From assembly GCF_002741985.1 (NCBI RefSeq), contig NZ_APHW01000002.1, positions 62,001 to 126,000 of the forward strand: DNA of 64,000 bases, read 5' to 3'. The position numbers and the translations under genes are program-made. Below the pieces are notes generated by a model. That model had not been told where the DNA came from. It did no database searches and saw only the letters and a program-made list of their open reading frames with translations. This DNA comes from Vibrio rotiferianus CAIM 577 = LMG 21460. GTDB lineage: Bacteria > Pseudomonadota > Gammaproteobacteria > Enterobacterales > Vibrionaceae. Shown here piece after piece: positions 9,024-17,290 of this stretch. The number at the start of each line of letters is the position of its first letter. The stretch's first letter is position 1.

Positions 9024-9619
9024 TGAAAAGGTTATTCGATCTAATTGCATCGTCAGCGGCTTTAATTTTGCTCTCACCAATAATTATTTTGCTCTTTATA
9101 AAGGTGCGCAAGAACCTAGGCACCCCGGCTATTTTTTCCCAGACTCGGCCTGGTCTGAATGGGAAGCCATTTCGAATGTTCAAGTTTCGGAGCATGCGAG
9201 ATGCTTTTGATGAAGAAGGTAATCCACTACCAGACGCTGAGCGAATAACAGACTTTGGGCTTAAGTTAAGAAATTCGAGCTTGGATGAACTGCCAGAGTT
9301 GTGGAATGTGTTAAAAGGGGATATGAGCTTAGTTGGTCCGAGGCCACTGCTGATGGATTATTTGCCCTTGTATAATGCTGAACAAGCTCGCCGGCATGAG
9401 GTTCGTCCTGGTATTACTGGGTGGGCTCAAATCAACGGAAGAAATGCGATCAGCTGGGGTGAGAAGTTCAAACTTGATGTTTGGTATGTGGATAACAGAT
9501 CTCTGTGGCTTGACTTGAAAGTACTTTTCCTAACAGTGAAGAAAGTGCTGGTTAAGGATGGAATTTCCGCTGAAGGACATGTCACTGTCGAGCCATTCAA
9601 AGGAAACCATGATGACTAA
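9023..9619 (+). CDS. Initiating phosphoglycosyl transferase (PglC-like)
   Basis: This 198-aa monotopic sugar transferase moves a sugar-1-phosphate from UDP-sugar to undecaprenyl phosphate, starting the repeat unit. It has one N-terminal re-entrant hydrophobic segment (about 5-26), FKFRSMRD, the catalytic dyad in SSLDELPE (Asp88-Glu89) and GDMSLVGPRPLL. It lacks the extra membrane domain of WbaP, which places it with PglC. The ATG at 9023 overlaps the previous stop (TGATG); a GTG three bases earlier is a less likely start. With the PglD/E/F-like genes that follow, the probable substrate is UDP-diNAc-bacillosamine (inference). Confidence 0.88.
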   Translation: MKRLFDLIASSAALILLSPIIILLFIKVRKNLGTPAIFSQTRPGLNGKPFRMFKFRSMRDAFDEEGNPLPDAERITDFGLKLRNSSLDELPELWNVLKGDMSLVGPRPLLMDYLPLYNAEQARRHEVRPGITGWAQINGRNAISWGEKFKLDVWYVDNRSLWLDLKVLFLTVKKVLVKDGISAEGHVTVEPFKGNHDD

Positions 9620-10232
9620 GATTGCGATTCTCGGTGCAAGTGGGCATGGCAAAGTTGTTGCGGAAGTTGCTGAGTTAAATGGTTATGAGAACATCGTTTT
9701 TTTCGATGATCGTTTTCCTGTGTTGAATCAACTAGAACATTGGAACGTTGTTGGTACTACTGAAGATTTATTGAAGGATGTATCAAAATTTGATGCGGTT
9801 GTTGTGGCTATCGGAAATAACGAAGTGAGATTGATTAAACAGAATCATTTGGTGGCGATGGGTGCGACACTTGTTACCTTAATACACCCTTCTGCTGTGA
9901 TTAGTCGTTATGCAAAAATAGGTATTGGTACGGTGGTAATGGCGAATAGTGTTGTGAATGCTTTCTCTTATATTGGAGATGCGAATATCATTAACACAGG
10001 AGCAACCGTGGATCATGACTGTATTCTTGCTAACGGTGTTCATGTTTCACCTGGCGTGAACCTTGCAGGTGGGGTTCAAGTCGGCGAGGGCTCATGGTTA
10101 GGCATTGGATGCAAGGTCAAACAACTTATTGCTGTTGGGCGAGGTGTTGTTGTCGGCGCCGGATCGGTGGTTGTTTCAGATATCACTGACTTCGAAACGG
10201 TCGTAGGAAATCCAGCTAAACCACTCCTTTAA
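9612..10232 (+). CDS. Sugar O/N-acetyltransferase, PglD/NeuD family
   Basis: 206 aa from the ATG at 9612, which overlaps the previous gene by 8 bp and has an AAAGGA ribosome-binding site about 8 bases upstream; the ATG at 9609 is an alternative. It shows the N-terminal Rossmann-like domain of this family (MTKIAILGASGHGKVV), then imperfect hexapeptide repeats forming a left-handed beta-helix, with ATVDHDC carrying the conserved catalytic His, and the closing VVGNPAKPL. PglD acetylates the C4 amine of UDP-4-amino-sugars, the last step to UDP-diNAc-bacillosamine. Confidence 0.86.
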   Translation: MTKIAILGASGHGKVVAEVAELNGYENIVFFDDRFPVLNQLEHWNVVGTTEDLLKDVSKFDAVVVAIGNNEVRLIKQNHLVAMGATLVTLIHPSAVISRYAKIGIGTVVMANSVVNAFSYIGDANIINTGATVDHDCILANGVHVSPGVNLAGGVQVGEGSWLGIGCKVKQLIAVGRGVVVGAGSVVVSDITDFETVVGNPAKPLL

Positions 10233-10260
10233 TATCATTACATAAAATCTAGGTGTTTCA

Positions 10261-11436
10261 GTGTTAAATACGTCTTTTTCTCCATGGCCTTCATTCTCAC
10301 AAGAAGAAGCCGATGCTGTCAGTTCAACCTTGCTCTCCAACAAAGTCAATTACTGGACGGGTGATGAATGCCGTCAATTCGAAAAGGAGTTTGCTCTATG
10401 GGCAGACTGCCAATATGCAGTTGCATTGGCAAATGGCACTCTTGCTCTCGATTTAGCATTAAAGGCGTTAGATATTGGTGTCGGAGATGAGGTCATTACA
10501 ACTCCGCGTACTTTTTTAGCGACAGCGTCATCGATTGTTACGAGCGGCGCGTCTCCTGTTTTTGCTGATGTTGACGTCAATAGCCAAGCAATAACTGCAG
10601 AGTCGATTAGTGCAGTTTTAACCGACAAAACGAAAGCTGTAATTGTAGTCCACTTGGCGGGAATGCCAGCTGAGATGGATGCGATTATGGCACTGTCAGA
10701 GCAACATGGTTTCTATGTCATTGAAGACTGTGCCCAAGCACACGGTGCAAAGTATAAAGGTCGAAGTGTCGGTTCAATTGGCCATGTCGGTGCATGGTCT
10801 TTTTGTCAGGATAAGATCATGACGACTGGCGGTGAAGGTGGCATGGTGACGACGAATGATAAGAGCCTTTGGTCCAAAATGTGGGCGTATAAAGATCACG
10901 GCAAAAGTTACGATGCCGTTTATAACCGAGAGCACCCCGCTGGCTTTCGTTGGCTGCACGAGAGCTTCGGCACGAACTGGAGAATGACTGAGATTCAAGC
11001 CGTGATTGGGCGTATTCAGCTGACGAGGATGCCAGACTGGAGCGAGCGACGACAGAGTAACGCCAAACGAATTGATGATGTAGCAAGTTTATTTAACGTT
11101 GTTCGTGTCGTGAATGTGCCTAGCTACATGATTCATGCGGAATACAAACATTACCTTTTTGTTCAACCTCAAAACTTGGCCAAAGGTTGGAGCCGAGACC
11201 GTATAGTTAACGAAATGAATAGTAAAGGAGTGCCAGTATATCAAGGGAGTTGTTCGGAAGTTTATTTAGAGAAAGCGTTTGACGGAACCTCTTGGCGACC
11301 TAATAAGCGCTTGGAAAATGCAAAAGAGCTTGGCGAGACCAGCTTGATGTTTTTAGTTCATCCTACTTTAAATGAAGCAGAGTTAGATACAACGGTTGCA
11401 GTGTTAAAAGAAGTACTTATGAAAGCACAAAAATAA
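10261..11436 (+). CDS. DegT/DnrJ/EryC1-family sugar aminotransferase (PglE-like)
   Basis: This 391-aa PLP-dependent aminotransferase starts at GTG. It has the family's VIEDCAQAHGA (Asp156 contacts the pyridine nitrogen) and the cofactor lysine Lys185 in WSFCQDKIMTTGGEGGM. Family members transaminate the 4-keto sugar left by a 4,6-dehydratase, and the gene sits between PglD-like and PglF-like genes, exactly the set needed for bacillosamine. DegT members also make perosamine and other amino sugars, so the product is inferred from neighbours. Confidence 0.87.
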   Translation: MLNTSFSPWPSFSQEEADAVSSTLLSNKVNYWTGDECRQFEKEFALWADCQYAVALANGTLALDLALKALDIGVGDEVITTPRTFLATASSIVTSGASPVFADVDVNSQAITAESISAVLTDKTKAVIVVHLAGMPAEMDAIMALSEQHGFYVIEDCAQAHGAKYKGRSVGSIGHVGAWSFCQDKIMTTGGEGGMVTTNDKSLWSKMWAYKDHGKSYDAVYNREHPAGFRWLHESFGTNWRMTEIQAVIGRIQLTRMPDWSERRQSNAKRIDDVASLFNVVRVVNVPSYMIHAEYKHYLFVQPQNLAKGWSRDRIVNEMNSKGVPVYQGSCSEVYLEKAFDGTSWRPNKRLENAKELGETSLMFLVHPTLNEAELDTTVAVLKEVLMKAQK

Positions 11437-11488
11437 GCGACTTGTAACGCATGTATTCAATTGATTTTGCTTTGAAAATAACTAACTC

Positions 11489-13399
11489 ATGATAAATCGA
11501 CTATTAAATTTTTCTCGCCCGACGAAAAGGTTGATCAGTGTTGCTGCTGACAGTACTTTTATATTTGTTGCTTATTGGGCGGCTTTTTATACACGAATGA
11601 GTGAGGTGAGAGATTTCTCGCCAACAAAAGAGCATTGGTACGTTTTAGCTGGCTTAATTTTATTTACTGTAGTTGTATTTATTCGCAGTGGACTATATCG
11701 AGCCATTCTTCGCTATATGAGCGCGAATGCGGTTATAGTTGTCAGTGTTTCCTCAACCATTTCAGCCCTTACTTTGGTTTTACTCGCTTATTATTTTCAA
11801 GCGTTTTTGCCTCGATCCGTTCCGATTATCTACTTAACTTACCTGATAGCGCTTTCTGGTGGATCTCGAATGGTGATGCGCAGCTATATTGGGCGAACAA
11901 ATGTGAGTGGCCGAGAAAAGGTTATTGTTTATGGGGCTGGTGCAGCTGGAAGGCAGTTAGTTAATTTAATTAAACAAGGTAGTGAATACAAAGCTGTGGC
12001 TTTGATGGATGATAATCGCACTCTGCATAAAAGTATTGTACAAGGGCTGACTGTTTATCCACGTAACCAACTCTCGTGTCTACAAGGTAAGTACGGAGTT
12101 CGAAAGGTTCTTTTAGCAATACCATCTGCAACACGCTCAGAAAGAAGAGAGATAATTGAGTATTTAGCTGAGCAGCAATGTGAAGTTCTTACTATTCCTA
12201 ACTTAGATGATCTGTTAAATGGCTCTTTTGCCATCGACCAGTTAAAAGAGGTCTCTGTTGATGATCTACTAGGGCGTGACCCAGTGGTTCCCAATCAAGA
12301 GCTTTTACGTGCGAATATTGCAGGGCTAACGGTTTTGGTAACTGGGGCGGGAGGATCTATCGGTTCTGAGTTGTGTCGTCAAATCGTCCAACAATCTCCG
12401 AGTCGGTTAGTTTTATTCGAACGTTCTGAGTTTGCCCTATATAACATAGAACAGGAACTCCGCCCGGAAGCCATAAAACATGGTATTGAATTGGTGCCAA
12501 TCCTCGGAAATGTTCAAACATATAGTCGATTGGTGGAGGTGTTCAAATCATTTAATGTTAATACGGTTTACCATGCTGCAGCGTACAAACATGTCCCTTT
12601 AGTTGAGTACAATGTAGCCGAAGGGATTCTGAATAACGTTCACGGAACCTATCAAACAGCATTGGCAGCGATACAGTGCGGTGTAGACTCGTTTGTTTTG
12701 ATTTCTACGGATAAAGCTGTTCGTCCCACTAATGTAATGGGGACAACAAAACGGCTTGCAGAGCTGGGTCTACAAGCTTTATCTCAACAAGCAGCATCAA
12801 AAGCGGAACAATGTACTCGATTTTGTATGGTTCGATTTGGCAATGTTCTTGGTTCATCTGGGTCAGTCATCCCACTATTTAAAAAGCAGATAGAAAATGG
12901 AGGGCCTGTTACGGTAACTCACCCGGATATTACCCGCTATTTTATGACAATTCCCGAAGCTGCTCAGTTAGTTATACAAGCTGGATCTATGGGAGAGGGG
13001 GGAGATGTTTTCGTTCTTGATATGGGGCATCCTGTAAAAATCAGCCAGCTTGCGGAAAATTTGATTCACTTGAGTGGTAGAGATGTTCGAAGTCGAGATA
13101 ATCCAGAAGGTGATATTGAAATTTTATATACTGGCTTGAGGCCTGGTGAAAAGCTCTATGAGGAACTGCTGATAGGGGACAATGTGAAACCTACAGCACA
13201 CTCAAGAATTATGTCCGCTAGTGAGATGTCGATAACGGTCAATGAATTTGACGAGATATTAGAGAAGCTTGTTCTCTCCTGTGAGCGTGGGGATTTAAAA
13301 GAGGTTTGGGATGCCCTGTTGATGACCCCGACAGGTTTTGCTCCCTCTGATAGTTTGTCTGATGTTGCATGGATAGCAAGAACTCGTCTAGTTAGCTAG
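11489..13399 (+). CDS. Membrane nucleoside-diphosphate-sugar 4,6-dehydratase (PglF/WbpM/CapD family)
   Basis: 636 aa. The N-terminus has four hydrophobic spans (about 20-130), then a CoA-binding-like nucleotide domain (YGAGAAG, 148-154) and an SDR dehydratase domain with VTGAGGSIG (284-292), HAAAYKHVPL and ISTDKAVRPTNVMGTTKR, where the usual YxxxK is replaced by MxxxK as in PglF/WbpM. It converts UDP-GlcNAc to the 4-keto-6-deoxy sugar at the membrane. It is the last gene of the glycan locus and is followed by a strong terminator. Full length compared with the family. Confidence 0.92.
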   Translation: MINRLLNFSRPTKRLISVAADSTFIFVAYWAAFYTRMSEVRDFSPTKEHWYVLAGLILFTVVVFIRSGLYRAILRYMSANAVIVVSVSSTISALTLVLLAYYFQAFLPRSVPIIYLTYLIALSGGSRMVMRSYIGRTNVSGREKVIVYGAGAAGRQLVNLIKQGSEYKAVALMDDNRTLHKSIVQGLTVYPRNQLSCLQGKYGVRKVLLAIPSATRSERREIIEYLAEQQCEVLTIPNLDDLLNGSFAIDQLKEVSVDDLLGRDPVVPNQELLRANIAGLTVLVTGAGGSIGSELCRQIVQQSPSRLVLFERSEFALYNIEQELRPEAIKHGIELVPILGNVQTYSRLVEVFKSFNVNTVYHAAAYKHVPLVEYNVAEGILNNVHGTYQTALAAIQCGVDSFVLISTDKAVRPTNVMGTTKRLAELGLQALSQQAASKAEQCTRFCMVRFGNVLGSSGSVIPLFKKQIENGGPVTVTHPDITRYFMTIPEAAQLVIQAGSMGEGGDVFVLDMGHPVKISQLAENLIHLSGRDVRSRDNPEGDIEILYTGLRPGEKLYEELLIGDNVKPTAHSRIMSASEMSITVNEFDEILEKLVLSCERGDLKEVWDALLMTPTGFAPSDSLSDVAWIARTRLVS

Positions 13400-13465
13400 T
13401 ATCAAGATCACAAGACTATAGCTCCAACTCAATTTTACATATGAATTACATTGTAATTTGAACAT

Positions 13466-13498
13466 AAAAAAACCGACGCAGATGGCGTCGGTTTTTTA
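13466..13498. terminator. Bidirectional rho-independent terminator
   Basis: A 9-bp perfect stem (AACCGACGC / GCGTCGGTT, 13471-13492) is flanked by A-run and T-run, so it can stop transcription from both the glycan operon (+) and tpiA (-). Confidence 0.93.
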
Positions 13499-13514
13499 TA
13501 TCTTATCGGAACAA

Positions 13515-14285
13515 TTAAGCTTTAGCTGCTGCCGCTGCTTTAGCGATTGCTGCGAAGCTCTTAGCGTCTAGAGAAGCACCACCAACTAGAGCACCGTCGA
13601 TGTCTGGTTGTGAGAAGTAAGCTTCTGCGTTTTCTGGCTTAACAGAACCGCCGTATTGGATGATAACTTGTGCTGCAACTGCTTCGTCTTTCGCTGCGAT
13701 TAGTGCGCGGATAGAAGCGTGGATGCGTTGTGCATCTTCAGCTGTTGCTGCTTTACCTGTACCGATAGCCCAGATTGGTTCGTAAGCGATGATCGCGCCG
13801 TTTAGAGCTTCAACACCGTAAGTGTCGATAACTGCGTTGATTTGACGTGCACAAACTGCTTCAGTTTCGCCAGCTTCGTTTTGAGCTTCAGATTCACCGA
13901 TACAGAAAACAGGAGTTAGACCGTTTTCTTTTAGGAAGTTGAACTTCTTCGCGATGAACTCGTCAGATTCGTTGTGGTATTCACGACGCTCTGAGTGACC
14001 GATGATGATGTGAGATGCACCGAAGTCTTTCAGCATTTCTGGAGACATATCGCCAGTGAATGCACCGCTGTTGTTTAGGTCAGTGTTTTGTGCACCAAGG
14101 ATGATCTTGTTACCGCCTTCTGCGATTACACGCTCAGCAAGGTCGATGTAAAGTGCTGGTGGAGCTACTGCTACGTCAACACCTTCAACGCCTTCAAGCT
14201 CAGCATTAAGACCAGTTAGCAGCTCAGTTACCATTGCTTTGCTACCGTTTAGTTTCCAGTTACCCATCACTACAGGACGACGCAT
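13515..14285 (-). CDS. tpiA: Triosephosphate isomerase
   Basis: The enzyme interconverts dihydroxyacetone phosphate and glyceraldehyde 3-phosphate in glycolysis. The 256-aa protein has GNWKLNG with the substrate lysine near the N-terminus, the catalytic His in IIIGHSERR, the catalytic Glu in [11 protein letters not shown] and the phosphate-binding GGSVKPEN loop. The start has a GGAG site 8 bases upstream. Codon use is strongly optimised, as for a highly expressed gene. It flanks the polysaccharide locus and is convergent with it. Confidence 0.98.
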   Translation of the reverse strand: MRRPVVMGNWKLNGSKAMVTELLTGLNAELEGVEGVDVAVAPPALYIDLAERVIAEGGNKIILGAQNTDLNNSGAFTGDMSPEMLKDFGASHIIIGHSERREYHNESDEFIAKKFNFLKENGLTPVFCIGESEAQNEAGETEAVCARQINAVIDTYGVEALNGAIIAYEPIWAIGTGKAATAEDAQRIHASIRALIAAKDEAVAAQVIIQYGGSVKPENAEAYFSQPDIDGALVGGASLDAKSFAAIAKAAAAAKA

Positions 14286-14545
14286 AGGAATATCTCCATA
14301 TTTATTTCAATTAATGTAAAAAATCTACGTAGGAATATAACAGAATAATGTGAACAGATCATGATTGGCGTCATGTCTTATTCGGCTTTCTTCATCTGGT
14401 CGGTGCTGCATTAGTTCTGTTATTTTTGTCAAAAGCAATCGATTGGTGATCGCGTAGACAGAATGATAGTTCATTCCTCGGAAAATGCTGCCTAGATTGG
14501 TATTACTGTGGGCTAAAAGTTAGCCGTAACAAGAAAGGAATCAAA

Positions 14546-14893
14546 ATGCCAAACTTAGTTTTAGAATATTCCAACTCGGTGGATGAGCGAGTGAATGTTC
14601 AGGGGTTATTGGAAGATCTACATAAAGTCACGCTTGATAGCGGATTATTTGAGTTAGCATCTGTGAAATCTCGAGCTTTACGCTGCCACAACTGGCTCGT
14701 AGGAGAAGAGGGCGATAGTGTCGATTTCATTCATATCAACTTTGATTTGCTGGCTGGTAGAAGTGCCGAGCAAAAACGTGAGCTCTCAAGAGCGTTGATG
14801 GTCGTTTTACAAGAGCAAGCGAGTCATGTGCGCAGTTTGACGGTGAATGTTCGAGATATGGATATTGATTGCTTCCAGAAGGTGGTAAATTAA
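14546..14893 (+). CDS. 5-carboxymethyl-2-hydroxymuconate isomerase-family protein
   Basis: This 115-aa protein begins MPNLVLEYS, with Pro after the initiator Met as in the tautomerase superfamily, where that Pro is the catalytic base, and it has the family's SLTVNVRDMD-like C-terminal strand. In homoprotocatechuate catabolism the family isomerises CHM, but no other gene of that pathway is nearby, so the true substrate in this organism is open. A GAAAGGA ribosome-binding site precedes the ATG. Family confident, function not. Confidence 0.8.
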   Translation: MPNLVLEYSNSVDERVNVQGLLEDLHKVTLDSGLFELASVKSRALRCHNWLVGEEGDSVDFIHINFDLLAGRSAEQKRELSRALMVVLQEQASHVRSLTVNVRDMDIDCFQKVVN

Positions 14894-14955
14894 CCTCACT
14901 AGTTTTATTTGATGCGGCTAAATCTGGTCGCGTTTTCAATATGTTGAGTGTGTCG

Positions 14956-15378
14956 ATGTCGATTAAAGAGTTATTGTTTTCTTTCCAAGGGCGTATAGGT
15001 CGTAAAACGTATTGGGTGTGGAATATTATTTATTACATCCTGATTCTTGGGTTTGGCGCTGGCATCAGTAAGCTATTCCCGGCGTTTTCTTACATCTTAT
15101 TGCCAGTGTTTTTAATGATTCTGCTGATCCCTGATTTGGCGATTACAACGAAACGTTGGCATGATCGCGATAAATCTATCTATTGGTTGGCGTTAAACAT
15201 TCCTTTGATTATTGGACGAGTCGCAACGCCAATGACCAACCCTGCAGCGCAAGAAGCTTCAACACCACAAATGCTAATTGCTTCGATATCATTGATCTGT
15301 GGTTTGTGGATCCTTGTCGAGTGTGGTTTCTTGAAAGGTACCTCTGGCCAGAACAAATACGGACCTGAGCCGGAGTAA
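14956..15378 (+). CDS. DUF805 inner-membrane protein
   Basis: 140 aa from the ATG at 14956, which puts the conserved SFQGRIGRKTYW motif 9 residues from the start as in other DUF805 proteins; an in-frame ATG at 14941 would add five residues, and neither has a strong ribosome-binding site. There are four hydrophobic spans, and TKRWHDRDKS follows the second, the other family signature. The family is common in bacteria, often near stress or membrane genes, with no established activity. 60 bp after the isomerase gene, possibly co-transcribed. Confidence 0.8.
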   Translation: MSIKELLFSFQGRIGRKTYWVWNIIYYILILGFGAGISKLFPAFSYILLPVFLMILLIPDLAITTKRWHDRDKSIYWLALNIPLIIGRVATPMTNPAAQEASTPQMLIASISLICGLWILVECGFLKGTSGQNKYGPEPE

Positions 15379-15406
15379 GAGCCTTAGGTATCGTACTCGT
15401 TGAACG

Positions 15407-15442
15407 TAGATTCTTAGTCTCGCTGAGGCTCGCTAGAATGAC
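15407..15442 (+). repeat. Dispersed palindromic repeat, copy A1
   Basis: A 36-bp unit beginning TAGATTCTTAGTCTCGCTGA and ending CGCTAGAATGAC. It is nearly identical to 17202-17237, and its ends match the reverse complement of 15478-15518, so A1 and A2 are an inverted pair. Ends can pair imperfectly (ATTCT...AGAAT). It resembles REP/BIME-type intergenic elements. Confidence 0.8.
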
Positions 15443-15477
15443 TGATTCCTCTTATTTAATAGAAAGTTAAATTAACC

Positions 15478-15518
15478 GTCATTCTGAACAGCGAGGAACG
15501 AGCGTGATTCAGAATCTA
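15478..15518 (-). repeat. Dispersed palindromic repeat, copy A2 (inverted)
   Basis: A 41-bp unit reading GTCATTCTGAACAGCGAGG... to ...GATTCAGAATCTA on +. It matches 17105-17145 with three differences, and its reverse complement has the same ends (TAGATTCT...GAATGAC) as the A1 unit. The 35 bp between A1 and A2 show no gene. Confidence 0.8.
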
Positions 15519-15607
15519 CTCACCGAGTGCTCCGAATTTGGAGTAAACAGACCGATCTAGTGAATTACAGTGGAAAAGTAACCGTAGATCATTAAGGAGA
15601 AAGAGCT

Positions 15608-15898
15608 ATCGACAAGGTACCTTGTGTCTATATCCTAACTTCAAACAACAACGTTGTTCTCTACATTGGTGTTACCAGTCAGTTGCCGCAAAGAATATGG
15701 CAGCATAAAAACGGCATAGTAGAAGGTTTTACCAAGAAATATAATGTGCACAAGCTCGTCTACTTTGAGTTGTTTGAAGACATATCGATTGCAATTAGTC
15801 GTGAAAAACAACTGAAGCAATGGAAGCGAGAGTGGAAGTTAGAATTAGTGAGAGAATCTAACCCTAACTTTCTCGATATATCCAGTAGTGTTCAGTAA
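15608..15898 (+). CDS. GIY-YIG nuclease-superfamily protein with ATC at the start position
   Basis: The frame is open from an in-frame stop at 15593 and encodes about 96 residues: VPCVYILTS...VLYIGVTS gives the GIY-YIG core, followed by LPQRIWQHKNG and ISREKQLKQW with the usual Arg and Glu positions. Small UPF0213/YhbQ-like members begin M-D-K-x-x-x-VYIL; here the codon at that place is ATC (15608), with an AAGGAG site 8 bases before it. The first standard start, TTG at 15683, would delete the catalytic core. So this is a rare ATC start, a lost start codon or a consensus error. Function in the family is unknown, possibly DNA repair. Confidence 0.62.
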   Translation: MDKVPCVYILTSNNNVVLYIGVTSQLPQRIWQHKNGIVEGFTKKYNVHKLVYFELFEDISIAISREKQLKQWKREWKLELVRESNPNFLDISSSVQ

Positions 15899-16236
15899 AA
15901 ATCACTTCGGCCTTTAAATGCGATTAGCTCAACCACATCTGCCTTTTGCGATGGCTCACCATCTCCCTCTAGTGCCTCTCTAAACTTCACCATTTGCTTC
16001 TGTAGCTCGTTCATCAGAACGACGTTGGTATGATTGGGGTTCTTACAATTATCAATCACACGATCAATATGGCTTTGCTGAGCCCATAGTCGGTCTTGCA
16101 TCTGATTCGACGCAGAATTGATCATTTCTTTTGCCATATCATGACGAAATTGTTCAAACGCTTCTGGATCTTTCTCCGCCATTCTCACCATTTCGTCGAA
16201 GGGCGGTAAGTGCTGAGTCTTAACTGTATTTGGCAT
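15892..16236 (-). CDS. DUF3135 protein
   Basis: This 114-aa soluble, charged protein has LPPFDEMVRMAEKDPEAFEQF near the N-terminus, the pattern of DUF3135, followed by a helical region rich in Gln, Met and Glu. No membrane segment, signal peptide or catalytic motif is visible. The family is known from Vibrio and related gammaproteobacteria and has no assigned role. It is convergent with the GIY-YIG gene, and the two stops overlap by 7 bp. Confidence 0.75.
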   Translation of the reverse strand: MPNTVKTQHLPPFDEMVRMAEKDPEAFEQFRHDMAKEMINSASNQMQDRLWAQQSHIDRVIDNCKNPNHTNVVLMNELQKQMVKFREALEGDGEPSQKADVVELIAFKGRSDFY

Positions 16237-16373
16237 AACTTTACTTCCAATTCCATCTGGAACATTTTTAATGATAGTAAAGTAAGCGTAATTCAGTTCT
16301 GGCTATTGTTAGTGGGAACGTTTAGATGGTCTCAGTTTTAAGACAGGTTGTGTTTGAGGTGTATTGAGTTCAT

Positions 16374-16988
16374 TTACTGGTAGATGCGATATACACAACG
16401 TCGTTGACCACTGATGATGTGTTCGGTTCGTTCTATGGTGGTATTGTCACCCAGTAGAGATTGAAAGACATTGAGTTCAGATGAGCACAAACTCGGGCAA
16501 CGAGTGGCTGCTTTGCAGATAGGGCAATGGTTTTCAATAAGAATAAAGCCGTGTTCATCTTGTTCAAGCTCCGCCATATACCCTTCTTGTTCACGAAGAG
16601 ACACTAGCGTTCTAAGCTTGCTTTCTAGTGAATCACATTGTTCGATGTGCTGTTGATAGTTCTGCTGGGTAAGCTTTTCTCGCTCTGAGGTCACTTTGTC
16701 GAGGCCGTCTTTGCCAAAAATGTGTTCAACCGCTTCGATAAACTGAATGGTGAGCTCGCCATGTCGGTCAGCAAATTGCTCGTGACCTTTTTGTGTCAAA
16801 GACCAATGGCGAGTTGGGCGACCAACTTTCACTTTCATATCATACGTTGACAGGATCCCGTCATCTTCCAAGCCTTGCAGATGCTGACGCGCACCCATGG
16901 TCGTCATACCCAGCTCAGAAGAGAGTTGTTTTGCTGTGACAGATCCGTCACGCTTAACGATTTGCAAAATCCTATCTACGGTCTTCAT
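16374..16988 (-). CDS. SufR-like winged-helix regulator with C-terminal cysteine cluster
   Basis: 204 aa from the ATG at 16988, preferred because GGTGG lies just upstream; an ATG at 17006 lacks a site. Residues 5-62 form a DeoR/ArsR-type winged helix (SVTAKQLSSELGMTTMGARQ) ending in VGRPTRHWSLT. The C-terminal domain has Cys155, Cys158, Cys164 and Cys168 (NHCPICKAATRCPSLC) plus Cys198, a layout like the Fe-S-binding sensor SufR. An Fe-S or metal-responsive repressor is therefore likely, but the ligand is inferred. No suf or isc gene is adjacent, so the target is not evident. Confidence 0.72.
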   Translation of the reverse strand: MKTVDRILQIVKRDGSVTAKQLSSELGMTTMGARQHLQGLEDDGILSTYDMKVKVGRPTRHWSLTQKGHEQFADRHGELTIQFIEAVEHIFGKDGLDKVTSEREKLTQQNYQQHIEQCDSLESKLRTLVSLREQEGYMAELEQDEHGFILIENHCPICKAATRCPSLCSSELNVFQSLLGDNTTIERTEHIISGQRRCVYRIYQ

Positions 16989-17104
16989 ATACCCACCTTT
17001 ATACATCCGTACATATTATGCGCGATAGGGTTAGTAAAGAAAAGTGTTGACTTAATTTGAGTGGGGATTTGTCGGACCTATGTTCATGCGAACAAATATA
17101 TATC

Positions 17105-17145
17105 GTCACTCTGAACAACGAGGAACGAGTGTGATTCAGAATCTA
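17105..17145 (-). repeat. Dispersed palindromic repeat, copy B2
   Basis: GTCACTCTGAACAACGAGG... to ...GATTCAGAATCTA, same 41-bp unit as 15478-15518. It forms a divergent pair with 17202-17237, in the 302-bp gap (16989-17290) between the SufR-like gene and glpX. Nothing else is recognised there apart from the glpX terminator. Confidence 0.8.
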
Positions 17146-17201
17146 TTATCCGTTGATTCTGTGGTCTGGGGTAGGAGTAAAGGTTAAGAGCTTGCTGGAA
17201 C

Positions 17202-17237
17202 TAGATTCTTAGTCTTGCTGAGGCTCGCTAGAATGAC
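17202..17237 (+). repeat. Dispersed palindromic repeat, copy B1
   Basis: TAGATTCTTAGTCTTGCTGA... ending GAATGAC, one base different from 15407-15442. Order of the two units is reversed relative to copy A. Confidence 0.8.
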
Positions 17238-17246
17238 TTACAAGGA

Positions 17247-17284
17247 AAGAAAGGCTCCAACTCAGAGTGAGTGGGAGCCTCGAA
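17247..17284 (-). terminator. glpX terminator
   Basis: On the minus strand AGGCTCCCACTCA pairs with TGAGTTGGAGCCT and is followed by TTTCTTTCC; it lies just past the glpX stop. Confidence 0.75.
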
Positions 17285-17290
17285 CAATGC

